Origin: Actinomycetota bacterium
Lineage (GTDB): Bacteria > Actinomycetota > UBA4738 > HRBIN12
NCBI GenBank assembly: GCA_040881665.1
Contig: JBBECT010000004.1
Span: 692,303 to 756,302 of the forward strand
Reading direction: 5' to 3'
Length of the DNA: 64,000 bases
The first letter of the stretch is position 1. Each line of letters begins with the position of its first letter. Positions 1-8,825 of the stretch are shown piece after piece. The notes under the pieces are model-generated. The model saw only the letters and a list, made by a program, of their open reading frames with translations. It was not told where the DNA came from and made no database searches. A program made the position numbers and the translations under genes.

Positions 1-75
1 CTCGATGAACAGCACGCCGTCCCGAACGCTGAGGGCGTCGTCGATCTTGCGGGTCGTGGCGGTGCCCGGTGCCAT
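1..75 (-). CDS. 5' end of a probable PLP-dependent decarboxylase (partial)
   Basis: The minus strand opens an ATG reading frame at 75 that runs off the left edge. Only 25 codons are visible. They read MAPGTATTRKIDDALSVRDG followed by VLFIE, which resembles the N-terminus of diaminopimelate/ornithine-type decarboxylases (fold type III), where a 'vrdG-LfiE' strand precedes the barrel. No catalytic residue lies inside the window, so the family call is weak. It follows menD on the same strand after a 28-nt gap and may share its transcript. Confidence 0.35.
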   Translation of the reverse strand, partial: MAPGTATTRKIDDALSVRDGVLFIE

Positions 76-103
76 CGAGTGTTTCTACACCACAAATATG
101 GAT

Positions 104-1852
104 TCAGTCCAGCAAACTCGCCTGCGCCGCCGCTTGTATCTCTGCATGACGTCGGACGTTGTTCTCTCGATCGACGGCCACTTCGACCACCTGAACGCCG
201 CCTTGCGTGCCTGCGCGCCGGAGCACGGTGGCGAACTCGAGCCCCCGAGACACCGATCCGCGTGTCACGCCGACGGCGGCGCAGATCGCGCCGAGGTCGA
301 GGCCGTGCGGCGTGGTGAACAGGCGCTCGTGTTCGGGGAGCGTGGCTTGGTCGAGGAACGAGAAGATCATGCCGCCGTCGTTGTTCGGCACGACGATCAC
401 GACGTTCAGATCCTCCCGACGTCCGCTCCATGTGAGGGCTCCGAGGTCGTAGACGAAGGACAGATCGCCGCAGAGCGCGTACGTCGTCGTATCCGGCTCC
501 GTCGCGGCGACCCCGAGGACGGTTGACACGAAGCCGTCGATCCCGCTCGCTCCTCGGTTCGCGAGCACGCGAAGGCCGTCGCGGGGAGCTGCGTACGCGT
601 CGAGGTCGCGGATCGGCATGCTCGACGCCGCGACGAGCGTTCCCGAGGGGATCGACGCGGCCAGATCGCGCGCGATCCTTCCTTCGAACGGTTCGTCCCA
701 TCCGTCGAGAAGCTCGTCGACCGTGGTTCGGACCGCCGCGTCGGCCCGTCGCCACTCCTCCAGCCAGGCAGGGTCGCTGGGGACGGTCGGGATCCGTTCG
801 AGCAGCTGCCCGCTGTGGGGTGCGCGGGCGGCGGCGCGGCCGAGTGGATCGGGGTCGAGGTGCCCGCGCGGAACGACGACGAGCTCGGTCGCCTCGGCGG
901 CCAGCGATCGCGCCGCACGTGTGAGCGGGGTCGCGCCGATCTGGAGGACGACCTCGGGAGGATGAGCCGCGACCCAGCGTTCCGCGCCGAGGAGCAGCGT
1001 CCCGGCGGTCAGCGCCACCCACGGGAGCCGTGCGCCGGAGGTCGGCTCGGCGATCACCGGCCATTCGAGCCGGCGTGCGAGCTCGATGTCGTCCTCGGTT
1101 GAGCCCTCGGACCCCTCGGTGCCGAGCAGCACGACGCCCCGCCGGGCGCCGAGGATCACCTCGGCGGCGCGATCGGCACCGTCGGCGTCGGCGTCGGCGT
1201 CGGTTTCGGCCTCGGCTACGGACCCGCTTGGCGCGGCGCGACCGACGGGACGCGGTCCCCGATCCTCGACCTCGACCGGTGTCTCGGTCGGCGTCAGTCG
1301 TTCCCGGAACGGCAGGTTGGCGTGGACGGGCCCGGGCGGAGCGCGCAAGGCCTCGCGGGCAAGCACCGCTCCGGCCTGGCGGAAGTCGGCGCCGAGGTCC
1401 GGTGTCGGGAGCGGGGTCGCGATCTCGGCGCGCACGTACGAGCCGTAGAGGTGTTCCTGGACGATCGTCTGGTTCGCACCCGAACCCTGCAACGATGGAG
1501 GGCGGTCGGCCGTGAGGACCACCAGCGGGGTTCGCGACTGCGACGCCTCGACGACCGCCGGGAGGAACTCCGCGGCCGCCGTTCCGCTGGTGCACGCGAC
1601 GGCGACGAGCGCGCCGGTTGCCTTCGCGATGCCGAGCGCGAAGAAGGCCGACGAGCGCTCGTCGAGATGGACATGGACGGTCAGCTCCGGACGGCGCGCG
1701 AGGGCGAGTGCGATCGGGGTCGAGCGCGAACCCGGTGACAGGCACGCGTGCCGCATCCCCCCGCGGACCAGCTCGTCTACGAGCAGCGATGTGCAGGCGA
1801 GGGCGATGTCGCCTTCGAGCTCACCGCCGATCAGATCGTCCGGGCCGTGCAT
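104..1852 (-). CDS. menD: 2-succinyl-5-enolpyruvyl-6-hydroxy-3-cyclohexene-1-carboxylate synthase MenD
   Basis: A ThDP-dependent enzyme of menaquinone synthesis that joins 2-oxoglutarate-derived succinic semialdehyde to isochorismate. The protein is 582 residues, normal for MenD. SPGSRS (about residues 39-44) and the activating Glu in DERSS (about 65) form the N-terminal ThDP half. The C-terminal half carries the ThDP/Mg segment around VPNNDGG. An Asp/Ala-rich linker near residues 215-225 looks like a lineage-specific insertion. I chose the ATG at 1852, one base after the menA stop; an in-frame TTG at 1870 is the alternative. The order menB-menA-menD with 4-nt or 1-nt junctions indicates one operon. 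Confidence 0.93.
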   Translation of the reverse strand: MHGPDDLIGGELEGDIALACTSLLVDELVRGGMRHACLSPGSRSTPIALALARRPELTVHVHLDERSSAFFALGIAKATGALVAVACTSGTAAAEFLPAVVEASQSRTPLVVLTADRPPSLQGSGANQTIVQEHLYGSYVRAEIATPLPTPDLGADFRQAGAVLAREALRAPPGPVHANLPFRERLTPTETPVEVEDRGPRPVGRAAPSGSVAEAETDADADADGADRAAEVILGARRGVVLLGTEGSEGSTEDDIELARRLEWPVIAEPTSGARLPWVALTAGTLLLGAERWVAAHPPEVVLQIGATPLTRAARSLAAEATELVVVPRGHLDPDPLGRAAARAPHSGQLLERIPTVPSDPAWLEEWRRADAAVRTTVDELLDGWDEPFEGRIARDLAASIPSGTLVAASSMPIRDLDAYAAPRDGLRVLANRGASGIDGFVSTVLGVAATEPDTTTYALCGDLSFVYDLGALTWSGRREDLNVVIVVPNNDGGMIFSFLDQATLPEHERLFTTPHGLDLGAICAAVGVTRGSVSRGLEFATVLRRAGTQGGVQVVEVAVDRENNVRRHAEIQAAAQASLLD

Positions 1853-1853
1853 C

Positions 1854-2783
1854 TCACACCGTCCGTTCAAGGAATAGGCCCAGCGCGAGCGCGACGCCGA
1901 AGGCCGCGTGCAGCGCGGCGGTTCCGGTCAGGACGGGGACGAGGTCCCTTCCGGAGGCGGTTCCGACGCGTTCCATCGGACGGATCGCGAGCGGCCACGA
2001 GACGAGCGCGATCAGCGCCCACGGCGTGAGCCCGGCGTCGAGGTCGAGGAGGTGGACGACGGTGCCGGCGACGATCGTCGCGTACGCGAGCGCGACGACC
2101 CCGCGGTACAGGCGACGCGTCGCCATGTCGCCGATCCGGACGGCGAGGGTGCGCTTGCCCGACGCGGCGTCGGTGGGGATGTCTCGGAGGTTGTTCGCGA
2201 CGAGGATCGCCACCGCGAGCCAGCCGATCGCGCCCCCGCTCCACCACGCGGAGGCGGGGATCGTCTTGGCCAGCACGTACGCCGTCCCGCACACCGCCAT
2301 CAACCCGAAGAAGCAGAACACGATCACCTCGCCGAGCCCCAGCCCCGCGTAGGGGCGGGGACCGCCCGAGTACAGGAGGGCGGCGACGAGCGCGAGCGCG
2401 CCGACGAGCAGGATCAACACGGGCGCGGTCGCCAGCGCGAGCCCGAGCCCCGCGATCGCCGCGACAACGAGGGCGCCGAGGGCCGCGGTCAGCACCGCCC
2501 GGGGACTCGCTGCGCCGCTCGCCGTGAGGCGTACAGGTCCGACGCGTTCGGCGGTGTCGACGCCGCGGACCCCGTCGAAGTAGTCGTTCGCGTAGTTCAC
2601 GCCGATCTGCAGACCGAGAGCGACCACGAGCGCGGCGGCGAACCGCCACCAGATCATCTCGCCGGCCGCCGCCGCACCCACCAGGACCGGAACGAGCCCC
2701 GCTCCCAACGTTCGCGGCCGGGCGCCGGCGATCCAGATACCGGGTCCCGCCCCACCCGCGGGGGCGGAGGCGCCGGTGCTCAC
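1854..2783 (-). CDS. menA: 1,4-dihydroxy-2-naphthoate polyprenyltransferase MenA
   Basis: An integral membrane UbiA-family prenyltransferase that attaches the polyprenyl tail to DHNA to give demethylmenaquinone. About 309 residues with eight to nine hydrophobic segments. The first Asp-rich motif is in the [14 protein letters not shown] segment (about residues 63-76); the second is NNLRDIPTD (about 196-204). Both bind Mg-prenyl diphosphate. The GTG start overlaps the menB TGA by four bases (GTGA), so translation is probably coupled. Downstream it abuts menD. Confidence 0.93.
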   Translation of the reverse strand: MSTGASAPAGGAGPGIWIAGARPRTLGAGLVPVLVGAAAAGEMIWWRFAAALVVALGLQIGVNYANDYFDGVRGVDTAERVGPVRLTASGAASPRAVLTAALGALVVAAIAGLGLALATAPVLILLVGALALVAALLYSGGPRPYAGLGLGEVIVFCFFGLMAVCGTAYVLAKTIPASAWWSGGAIGWLAVAILVANNLRDIPTDAASGKRTLAVRIGDMATRRLYRGVVALAYATIVAGTVVHLLDLDAGLTPWALIALVSWPLAIRPMERVGTASGRDLVPVLTGTAALHAAFGVALALGLFLERTV

Positions 2784-3592
2784 GGTCGCTTCGGGAAGCG
2801 GGAGAAGTCGGGGTCGCGCTTCTCCTGGAACGCGTTCCGCCCCTCCTGAGCCTCCTCGCTCATGTAGTAGAGGAGCGTCGCGTCGCCGGCGAGCTGCTGA
2901 ACCCCCGCGAGGCCGTCCGTGCCCGCGTTCGCGCCGGCCTTGAGCAGACGGAGCGCGAGCGGGCTCATCCGGAGCAGCTCACGCGCCCACTCGAGGGTCG
3001 TGTCCTCGAGCGCGTCGAGCGGGACGACTGCGTTCACCAGCCCCCAGTCGAGCGCGGTCTCGGCGTCGTACTGGCGGCAGAGGAACCAGACCTCCTTCGC
3101 GCGCTTCTCACCGATCTGACGGGCGAGCAGGTTGATGCCGTAGCCGGCGTCGAACGAACCCACGCGCGGGCCCGTCTGTCCGAACCGCGCGTTGTCGGCG
3201 GCGATCGTCAGGTCGCAGCACACGTGCAGGACGTGGCCGCCCCCGATCGCGTATCCGGCCACCATCGCGATCACCGGCTTGGGCAGGCGGCGGATCTGGA
3301 CCTGGAGGTCGAGGACGTTGAGGCGTCCGACGCCCTGCTCGTCGACGTAACCGTCGTCGCCGCGGATCTTCTGATCCCCGCCCGAACAGAACGCCTCGGT
3401 CCCTTCGCCGGTGAGGATCACGACGCCGATCTCGGGATCGTCCCGCGCCGCGTCGAACGCGCGGATCAGTTCCTTCACGGTCAGGGGGCGGAAGGCGTTG
3501 CGAACCTCGGGCCGCGCGATCGTGATCTTGGCGACGTGGTCCGCTGTCTCGTACCGGATGTCGGTGTAGTCGCCGGCGCCGATCCAATCCAT
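2780..3592 (-). CDS. menB: 1,4-dihydroxy-2-naphthoyl-CoA synthase MenB
   Basis: A crotonase-fold enzyme that closes the second ring of the naphthoquinone from O-succinylbenzoyl-CoA. The protein is 270 residues. MenB-type signatures are FCSGGDQ (about 68-74), AGYAIGGGH (about 112-120, oxyanion hole) and the SFDAGYG loop (about 146-152) that separates MenB from generic enoyl-CoA hydratases. The ATG at 3592 is preceded by AGGAG at 11 nt; a GTG at 3604 is in frame but sits on the ribosome site. It is divergent from menE, and the two share a short promoter region (3593-3645). Confidence 0.95.
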   Translation of the reverse strand: MDWIGAGDYTDIRYETADHVAKITIARPEVRNAFRPLTVKELIRAFDAARDDPEIGVVILTGEGTEAFCSGGDQKIRGDDGYVDEQGVGRLNVLDLQVQIRRLPKPVIAMVAGYAIGGGHVLHVCCDLTIAADNARFGQTGPRVGSFDAGYGINLLARQIGEKRAKEVWFLCRQYDAETALDWGLVNAVVPLDALEDTTLEWARELLRMSPLALRLLKAGANAGTDGLAGVQQLAGDATLLYYMSEEAQEGRNAFQEKRDPDFSRFPKRP

Positions 3593-3631
3593 ATGACCAT
3601 TCACTCCTAGAGCGTGGACTCGCAGGGTTGG

Positions 3632-3637
3632 TAGCCT
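3632..3637 (+). promoter_or_regulatory. -10 hexamer of menE (leaderless)
   Basis: TAGCCT lies 8 nt before the menE ATG at 3646, where a transcript would begin at or next to the start codon. No Shine-Dalgarno sequence is visible. The same arrangement recurs before many genes here. Confidence 0.5.
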
Positions 3638-3645
3638 ATCGCACG

Positions 3646-4833
3646 ATGTGGAGCTCGGACATCCCCGTGCTCCGTCCCGGCGACGTCGTCGCCGTCCGGC
3701 TGGAGCCCGGCCCGACCTGGCGCGGGCTCGTCGAGCTCGTCTGGGGCGCCGGCGCGGCCCTGTTCCCTCTGGATCACCGGCTGCCCGCCGCCGAAGCGGA
3801 CGCCCTGCTCGCGCTCGCTCGTCCCACGGTGCTCGTCGACGCCCGGCAAGGACGGCGGCTCGAGGGCGGTGTCGAGGCACCCGAGGGTGACGCGGTGCTC
3901 GTCGCTACGTCGGGCACGTCGGGGTCCTCCAGGATCGTGCGACTGTCACGGTCGGCGATCGACGCGGCGGCAGCCTCGTCGGCGCTCGCGCTCGAAGCCG
4001 ACCCTCACGACGAGTGGCTGTGCTGCCTGCCGCTCGGCCACATCGGAGGCTTGCTGGTGCTGCTGCGGTCGGTGCTCCTAGGGGCCCCCGCCGCGGTGCA
4101 TGCACGGTTCGATCCCACAGCGGTGGCGGCCCTGCCGAACGTTCGCTTCGTGTCGGTCGTGCCGACGATGCTCGCGCGGATGCTCGACCACGGGGACGAC
4201 GTCGCGCGGTATCGGGCGATCCTCGTGGGCGGGAGCCCCATGCCGGCCGAGATGCGCGATCGGGCGCGCGCGGCCGGCGCGCGGGTGGTCGCGACCTACG
4301 GACTCACCGAGAGCTGTGGCGGGGTGGTCTACGACGGCGTCGCGTTGCCCGGCGTCGGCGTGCGGATCGGACCCCGCGGTGGCGTTCAGCTGTCGGGGCC
4401 GACCCTGATGCGCGGGTACCGCTTCGACGACGCCGCGACGACCGCCGCGCTCACTCCCGACGGCTGGCTGAAGACGCGAGACGCGGGCGACCTCGGTCCC
4501 GACGGCCGGTTGCGCGTGCTCGGGAGGATGGACGACGTGATCCTTACGGGGGGGGAGAAGGTGTGGCCCGAAGAGGTCGAGAACGTCCTGCGCATCCACC
4601 CCTCCGTGTCCGATGCCCTGGTGGCCGGGCGCGACGACGAGGGATGGGGGCAGCGGGTCGTGGCCTGGATCGAGCTCGCACCCGGCGCGACGGCTCCCGA
4701 TCTCGAGGCGATCCGCGACTTCGTCGGGAACCGTCTGCCACGGTTCCGCGCTCCACGCGAGCTCCATGTGGTGGTGGAACTGCCCCGCACGCCGCTCGGC
4801 AAGATCCGCCGGAGCGCGATCGAGCCGGATTGA
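3646..4833 (+). CDS. menE: o-succinylbenzoate-CoA ligase MenE (AMP-binding)
   Basis: Adenylate-forming ligase that activates o-succinylbenzoate to its CoA ester, the substrate of MenB. The protein is 395 residues, short but typical of actinobacterial MenE. The P-loop SGTSGSS is at about residues 89-95, the A5 segment TYGLTES in the middle, [20 protein letters not shown] is the hinge region, and [10 protein letters not shown] near the end supplies the catalytic Lys. The ATG at 3646 fits the leaderless -10; in-frame TTG 3628 and GTG 3631 lie within or before that -10. It converges on the Ig-repeat gene with a 20-bp gap. Confidence 0.92.
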   Translation: MWSSDIPVLRPGDVVAVRLEPGPTWRGLVELVWGAGAALFPLDHRLPAAEADALLALARPTVLVDARQGRRLEGGVEAPEGDAVLVATSGTSGSSRIVRLSRSAIDAAAASSALALEADPHDEWLCCLPLGHIGGLLVLLRSVLLGAPAAVHARFDPTAVAALPNVRFVSVVPTMLARMLDHGDDVARYRAILVGGSPMPAEMRDRARAAGARVVATYGLTESCGGVVYDGVALPGVGVRIGPRGGVQLSGPTLMRGYRFDDAATTAALTPDGWLKTRDAGDLGPDGRLRVLGRMDDVILTGGEKVWPEEVENVLRIHPSVSDALVAGRDDEGWGQRVVAWIELAPGATAPDLEAIRDFVGNRLPRFRAPRELHVVVELPRTPLGKIRRSAIEPD

Positions 4834-4853
4834 CCGATCGCGGCGAGCGGCTC

Positions 4854-6167
4854 CTAGAAGTTGACCTTCGGCGCCCCGACCTGGGTGACGTTCGCGGTCG
4901 ACATCCCGTTCCATGCCCGATCGCGTGCGTTCGCGGACGGTGTCCATACAGGGGTCACCGCGCCGGCCGTCTCCGTCGGGCCGGAGGGGTTGCCGAGCGT
5001 GATCGTGATCGCATTCCCGCTCATCACCATCGTCGAGTTCGTGAAGCTCCGGGTCGCGCCGTTCACGAAGTTCCCGCCGAGCGCGACGTCGTTGAACGGC
5101 AGCTGGGTGGTGTTCGCGGAGTCCCAGACCTGCAGGCGGTCGTTGCTCGCGTTCTGGGTGATCCGGGCGGTCACCGTCGTGCTCGATCCGTCCCAGCCCG
5201 CGAGGAACGAGATCGGTTCCATCGGCTCGCTGAAGGAGTAGGTCGCGGTGTCGCCGGCCTCAGGCTTGCCTGCCGTTCCGCCACCGTTCGTCGTCTGGAA
5301 GTCCGTCCCGGTCGGCACGGTGTTGTCGACGGTCACGCTTCCGGTGTTCGAGGTGCCGCTGTTGCCGAGGGTGTCGATCGCGGTGATCGAATAGCTCTTC
5401 GCGCCCGCGGACAGTGGGTTGCTCGCCGTCTGAGCGGCGCTGCGCCAGGTGTAGGAGACGCCGCCGACGCTGAAGGGTCCGCCGGCCGTGGTGAGCGCGA
5501 CCGCTCCCGCCCCGCTGCCGCTGACGTTCGTGAGGTTCGCGGTCGCGCTCGTCACACCGACGGCGTCGGCCAGGTTCGCGTACACGCGGTAGGAGCCGTT
5601 CTGCCGGATGAAGCCGACGACGCCGCCCTCGTTCTTCTGGATCACGGTCGCGGTGACACTGGGTCCGGCGTTGTCGACCGTCACCGAGTACGGGCCGTCG
5701 TTGCCCGAGTTCCCGGCGTTGTCGGTCAGCGTGAACGAGTAGTTCACGCTCCCCGAGGCGAGGCCGCCGTTCGCCGTCTGCTGTGCCGAGCGCCAGGCAT
5801 AGCTCGTGCCGTCGACGGTCCACGGGCCGCCGGCCGTCGAGAGGTTCGTCGTTCCGGCTCCGGTGGTGATGTTCGACAGGTCGGCCACGACGGAGGCCAC
5901 GCCGCTCGGGGGACTGCCGAGGTCGGTCACGTTCGCGAACACGCGGTAGGTGCCGCCCGCGCGGATCGAGCCGGCCACGTTCCCGCCGCCTTCGATCACG
6001 GTGTCGTCGATCACAGGCGGGCGAAGGTCGTCGGCCGCCTCGAAGGTGTTGTTCGGGTTCTGCGCGGTGTCGAAGAACGCCGCGTAGGTCGCACCCCCGC
6101 CGATCCCGACGGCGAGCCCGAACGCGACGAGCAGCACGAGCGCCTTGATGCCGTGGGGCCGCCTCAT
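4854..6167 (-). CDS. Secreted Ig-like repeat protein with SipW-type signal
   Basis: A 437-residue exported protein. The N-terminus has basic residues, a hydrophobic stretch and then GGATYAAFFDTAQNPNNTFEA, the pattern of SipW-dependent signal peptides (small residue, AxF, then NxF). Two tandem repeats of about 115 residues follow (about 48-170 and 171-285). Each starts near a VIxxGG motif, includes GxYRVxAN, contains an AGGPxxVxGxxYxWRSAxQTA core and ends VTVDN, consistent with bacterial Ig-like beta sandwiches. The C-terminal 150 residues are another beta-rich domain. There is no LPXTG or membrane anchor. ATG 6167 overlaps the signal peptidase stop (ATGA), so it is the last gene of the coupled block. 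Likely a surface or fibre-associated adhesin; function not proven. Confidence 0.75.
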   Translation of the reverse strand: MRRPHGIKALVLLVAFGLAVGIGGGATYAAFFDTAQNPNNTFEAADDLRPPVIDDTVIEGGGNVAGSIRAGGTYRVFANVTDLGSPPSGVASVVADLSNITTGAGTTNLSTAGGPWTVDGTSYAWRSAQQTANGGLASGSVNYSFTLTDNAGNSGNDGPYSVTVDNAGPSVTATVIQKNEGGVVGFIRQNGSYRVYANLADAVGVTSATANLTNVSGSGAGAVALTTAGGPFSVGGVSYTWRSAAQTASNPLSAGAKSYSITAIDTLGNSGTSNTGSVTVDNTVPTGTDFQTTNGGGTAGKPEAGDTATYSFSEPMEPISFLAGWDGSSTTVTARITQNASNDRLQVWDSANTTQLPFNDVALGGNFVNGATRSFTNSTMVMSGNAITITLGNPSGPTETAGAVTPVWTPSANARDRAWNGMSTANVTQVGAPKVNF

Positions 6168-7039
6168 CCCGTTGCCTCCCCGGGCTGGGTGGCGCCCTCG
6201 TCGGTGCTCTCGTCGGAGGTCGGTCGCCAGATCCGCCACAGCTCGTAGGCCCCGAGAAGCAGCGCCGGGAACACGATCAACAGCAGCCGCCCGAGCGAGC
6301 CCCGCAGGTAGAACAGGACGTAGCCGATCTTCGGGACGCGGAACACGACACGGCCGATCTGCCCGTCGGGTGTGATCCGCCACTGTTCCACGGAGGTGTT
6401 CGCGTCGCCCTTCGTCACGAACGTCACCTCGTTGTCCCCAACCTCCATCGCCCGCACTCGGTGAGTGATCAGGCGCGAGGGATCCTCGGGGTCGCGGAAC
6501 GACACGATGTCACCGATGCGCGCGTCCAGTGGCGGGATCTGCTCGACGACGACGACGTCGCCGGTGGTGATCGCCGGTTCCATACTGCCCGACAGCACCG
6601 TCAGGCTCCGGTTGCCCTGGACGATCGGAACGGTGATCGCGAGGACGAACCCCGCGGCCAGTCCGAAGACGATCCACAGTCCGACCATCGCGGCCCAACG
6701 GGCGAGCCGTCGGGGGACCCTCCGGTGATCCTGGGGCTGGGGGCCCGAGGGGAGGTTCGTCTGCGCTTGCAGTTCGGCGACCAGGGAAGTCTCTCGGGGC
6801 AACTGGGGCGACGCCTCCGGGAGGGTCTCGCGTGCGGCCAGCTCTGTGAACGTCTCGCGTGCCGGCTGCTCCGGGACGTTCTCCAGGTCGTCGTGCCGCG
6901 AGGGGGTCAGCAGGTCGATAGCGCCGGCGGGGACGTTGGACGAAGCGGTCTTCGCGCCGTCGAAACCGAGCGCGTGGAGGCGCTCCAGCAGCTCCTTGCT
7001 GGGGATCCCGAGCTCGCGCGCGAGTTCGTAGGTCCTCAC
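6164..7039 (-). CDS. SipW-type signal peptidase I fused to an IF-2 N-terminal domain
   Basis: 291 residues. Residues 1-50 (starting VRTYELARELGIPSKELLER) match the translation initiation factor IF-2 N-terminal domain (IF2_N) in its YELAxELGxxSKELLExLxxLG core. A disordered Gln/Pro/Glu-rich linker (about 51-115) leads to a transmembrane helix (about 120-140). Then comes an S26B peptidase domain: VLSGSMEPAI holds the catalytic Ser, and ITHRV carries His where bacterial SPase I has Lys, as in SipW and ER/archaeal signal peptidases. A second membrane helix lies near 250-270. The GTG start overlaps the upstream stop (GTGA), and no stop separates the two domains. Likely processes the TasA-like and Ig-like cargo encoded beside it. 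Confidence 0.85.
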   Translation of the reverse strand: MRTYELARELGIPSKELLERLHALGFDGAKTASSNVPAGAIDLLTPSRHDDLENVPEQPARETFTELAARETLPEASPQLPRETSLVAELQAQTNLPSGPQPQDHRRVPRRLARWAAMVGLWIVFGLAAGFVLAITVPIVQGNRSLTVLSGSMEPAITTGDVVVVEQIPPLDARIGDIVSFRDPEDPSRLITHRVRAMEVGDNEVTFVTKGDANTSVEQWRITPDGQIGRVVFRVPKIGYVLFYLRGSLGRLLLIVFPALLLGAYELWRIWRPTSDESTDEGATQPGEATG

Positions 7040-7620
7040 TGGTTGCGCGCCTCCCACACGAAGTCGGCGCCGGCGGACAGCGCCTCGGCGTTCGGGTTGT
7101 CCTGCAGCGTGACCTCGAACCGGTAGGCGTGGGCGTCGTTGGTCGACCACGTCTGTGGGTCGATGACGCCGCCGCCCCAGCCCGCCGGGAACGCGTCGAG
7201 GTCGCCCTCGTAGATCACGCCGGGTCCGTCGCCGTTGTAGTCGGTCGGGTCCGGGGTGAACCCGCCACAGCCGGGGAACGAGGGCGAGGCGTCCGTGCCG
7301 CGCGTGACCTTCAGCGTCAGGTACTGGCCGAGTGAGCCCGTCACGTTGGCGTACAGGCGCACGTCGGCGTCGAGCGATCCCGAGTAGGTGACGAGGATGC
7401 AGCCCTGGACCGAGTCGTTCGGGTAGGCATCGGTCAGCGTCATCATCGCGCTGCCGCTGTCGTTGTCGGCGATCCGCACCGTTCCTGCGGCGAACGCGTT
7501 CGCCGGGTTGCCGGTCGTGTCCGAGAAGGCCGCCCACGTGCCGGTCCCGGACACGACGGCGACGATCCCGACGACGAGCGCCGAGATCGCGATCCGCCGG
7601 AAGCGGCCCAGGCCCTTCAC
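7036..7620 (-). CDS. TasA/camelysin-like secreted protein (third paralogue)
   Basis: 194 residues. A hydrophobic N-terminal helix (about 10-32) is followed by GTWAAFSDTTGNPANAFAAG, a SipW-dependent signal segment, and by a beta-sandwich domain typical of TasA/CalY fibre proteins. It is related to, but clearly diverged from, the two identical paralogues encoded at 8241 and 9222; all share an N-terminal AFSxTTxNxxNxFxAGTV region and a YxGSLDADVxLYA motif. The GTG start at 7620 overlaps the upstream stop (GTGA) and its own stop overlaps the signal peptidase start. Expected to be exported and assembled or anchored at the cell surface. Confidence 0.8.
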   Translation of the reverse strand: MKGLGRFRRIAISALVVGIVAVVSGTGTWAAFSDTTGNPANAFAAGTVRIADNDSGSAMMTLTDAYPNDSVQGCILVTYSGSLDADVRLYANVTGSLGQYLTLKVTRGTDASPSFPGCGGFTPDPTDYNGDGPGVIYEGDLDAFPAGWGGGVIDPQTWSTNDAHAYRFEVTLQDNPNAEALSAGADFVWEARNQ

Positions 7621-8141
7621 GAGCGCACCCCCCGCGGGAGAACCTCGAGGTCGATCGATTCGATCCGCCCGCGGAAGTCCTCCGCGGCGTCCTCCGGGAT
7701 CCACACCGACACCGTGAGCGTCCGTGTTTGCCCCGACGCGATCGTCACGCTTCCCGGCGATGCGGACCGCAGGTCCCCGAGGGGACCGCGGAACACGCGG
7801 TGACCGGCAGCATCGACCTCGACCCACAGCACCTCGTCGAGGTCCACACCGGTTGGGAGCGCGCGGACCTGCACGACCTGCGGCAGGGCGGAGATGTTCG
7901 TGAGGGACAGCTCCTCGCTCGCGGCGCGGCCCTCGGTACCGGGCTGGAGTCCGGTCGCGGACAGGAACGGACCGACGGGATCGGCGTGGACGACCCCGGT
8001 ATTGGCGGCCGCGACGATCACGTCTGCGCCGAGGACACCCTCGCCGGGCGGAACGCGCCAGGCCACGACGGCGGAGAACGCGATCGCGAGCCCGAGGATG
8101 AACGCTGCTCCTCGGACCGCCATGTCGCCTCGGACCTTCAT
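7617..8141 (-). CDS. Small exported protein of the TasA/SipW locus, unknown function
   Basis: 174 residues. An N-terminal hydrophobic helix (about 10-28) is followed by VPPGEGVLGADVIVAA and a beta-rich domain with no cysteines. The body (VxVRALPTGVDLDEVLWVEVDAAG, then a TVSVWIPEDA segment) looks like a small beta-sandwich carrier and may be a minor subunit or assembly partner. It heads the four-gene overlapping block. ATG 8141 has GGGAG about 6 nt upstream. I recognise no named family; the role is inferred only from position and export signal. Confidence 0.65.
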   Translation of the reverse strand: MKVRGDMAVRGAAFILGLAIAFSAVVAWRVPPGEGVLGADVIVAAANTGVVHADPVGPFLSATGLQPGTEGRAASEELSLTNISALPQVVQVRALPTGVDLDEVLWVEVDAAGHRVFRGPLGDLRSASPGSVTIASGQTRTLTVSVWIPEDAAEDFRGRIESIDLEVLPRGVRS

Positions 8142-8191
8142 GTGATGCTCCCGCTTCGGGTGTCGTCGATCGGATGCGCGGCGGCGACGGC

Positions 8192-8219
8192 GGGAGCCCT
8201 CGAGGGGGAGAGGGCCCCC
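8192..8219 (-). terminator. Terminator-like hairpin after TasA-like copy 1
   Basis: On the minus strand, downstream of the stop codon, GGGGGCCCTC and GAGGGCTCCC form a 10-bp stem (one G-T pair) with an 8-nt loop. There is no T-tract, as is common for high-GC Gram-positive terminators. It separates this gene from the block starting at 8141. Confidence 0.6.
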
Positions 8220-8240
8220 GCCATCACCGACCGTGCAGCT

Positions 8241-8825
8241 CTAGTTGTTCTGTGCCTCCCAGGTGTAGGAGTGCGCCCCGGTGGACAGGGCCACGGCCCC
8301 GCCGTTCGCGGCGTTGTCGTCCTGCAGGGTGAGGGTGAACCGGAACACGACCGCGTCGTTCTGGACCCACTCGGTCTGGGCGCCGGGGTTCACGGCGAGC
8401 CCGTTGCCCCAGCCCGTGTGGGCTGCGGCGAAGTTCCCGAGCGTGTCGTTGTAGATCGTGCCGTCCGAGGAGAAGCCCGCGCAGCCCGCGCCGAAGGCAA
8501 CCGCACCGGTGCCCTTCTCGATCTCCAGGTCCACGTAGTCGCCGAGCGCGCCGACCGCCGAGGCGTACAGCTTCACGTCGGCATCCAGCGATCCGGTGTA
8601 GGTCACGGTGATGCATCGCACGAGCGCGTCGCCGGGCGCCTGGCCCGAGACGTTGTACATCGCCGAGCCGGCGTCGTTGTCGGTCAGGTAGACCGTGCCG
8701 GCCGTGAAGTCGTTACCGCTGTTGACCGTGGTCGCCGAGAACGCCGAGAAGGTTCCGACCCCGGCCAGGGCTCCCACGATCCCGATCACCAGAACCGTGA
8801 GGAGCAGCTTGCGCGTCTTGCTCAT
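8241..8825 (-). CDS. TasA/camelysin-like major secreted protein, copy 1
   Basis: 194 residues. After MSKTRKLLL comes a hydrophobic helix (about 10-27), then GTFSAFSATTVNSGNDFTAG, the SipW-dependent signal pattern, then a compact beta-sandwich domain. Two cysteines (in VRCITVTY and GAGCAGF) could form a disulfide after export. The protein appears identical to that encoded at 9222-9806, but the promoter regions differ. The ATG at 8825 has AAGGAGG about 7 nt upstream. Its own upstream region (8826-9169) carries a NarL-like inverted repeat. Most likely a fibre or surface-layer subunit processed by the SipW-type peptidase encoded downstream. Confidence 0.82.
   Translation of the reverse strand: MSKTRKLLLTVLVIGIVGALAGVGTFSAFSATTVNSGNDFTAGTVYLTDNDAGSAMYNVSGQAPGDALVRCITVTYTGSLDADVKLYASAVGALGDYVDLEIEKGTGAVAFGAGCAGFSSDGTIYNDTLGNFAAAHTGWGNGLAVNPGAQTEWVQNDAVVFRFTLTLQDDNAANGGAVALSTGAHSYTWEAQNN

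Noticed and set aside
6164-7537. Reading the signal peptidase frame as a 457-residue protein beginning at 7537
   Set aside because: The upstream part is the antiparallel-free shadow of the TasA-like gene on the same strand in another frame (Arg-rich). The GTG at 7039 with a GTGA overlap begins the recognisable IF2_N domain.
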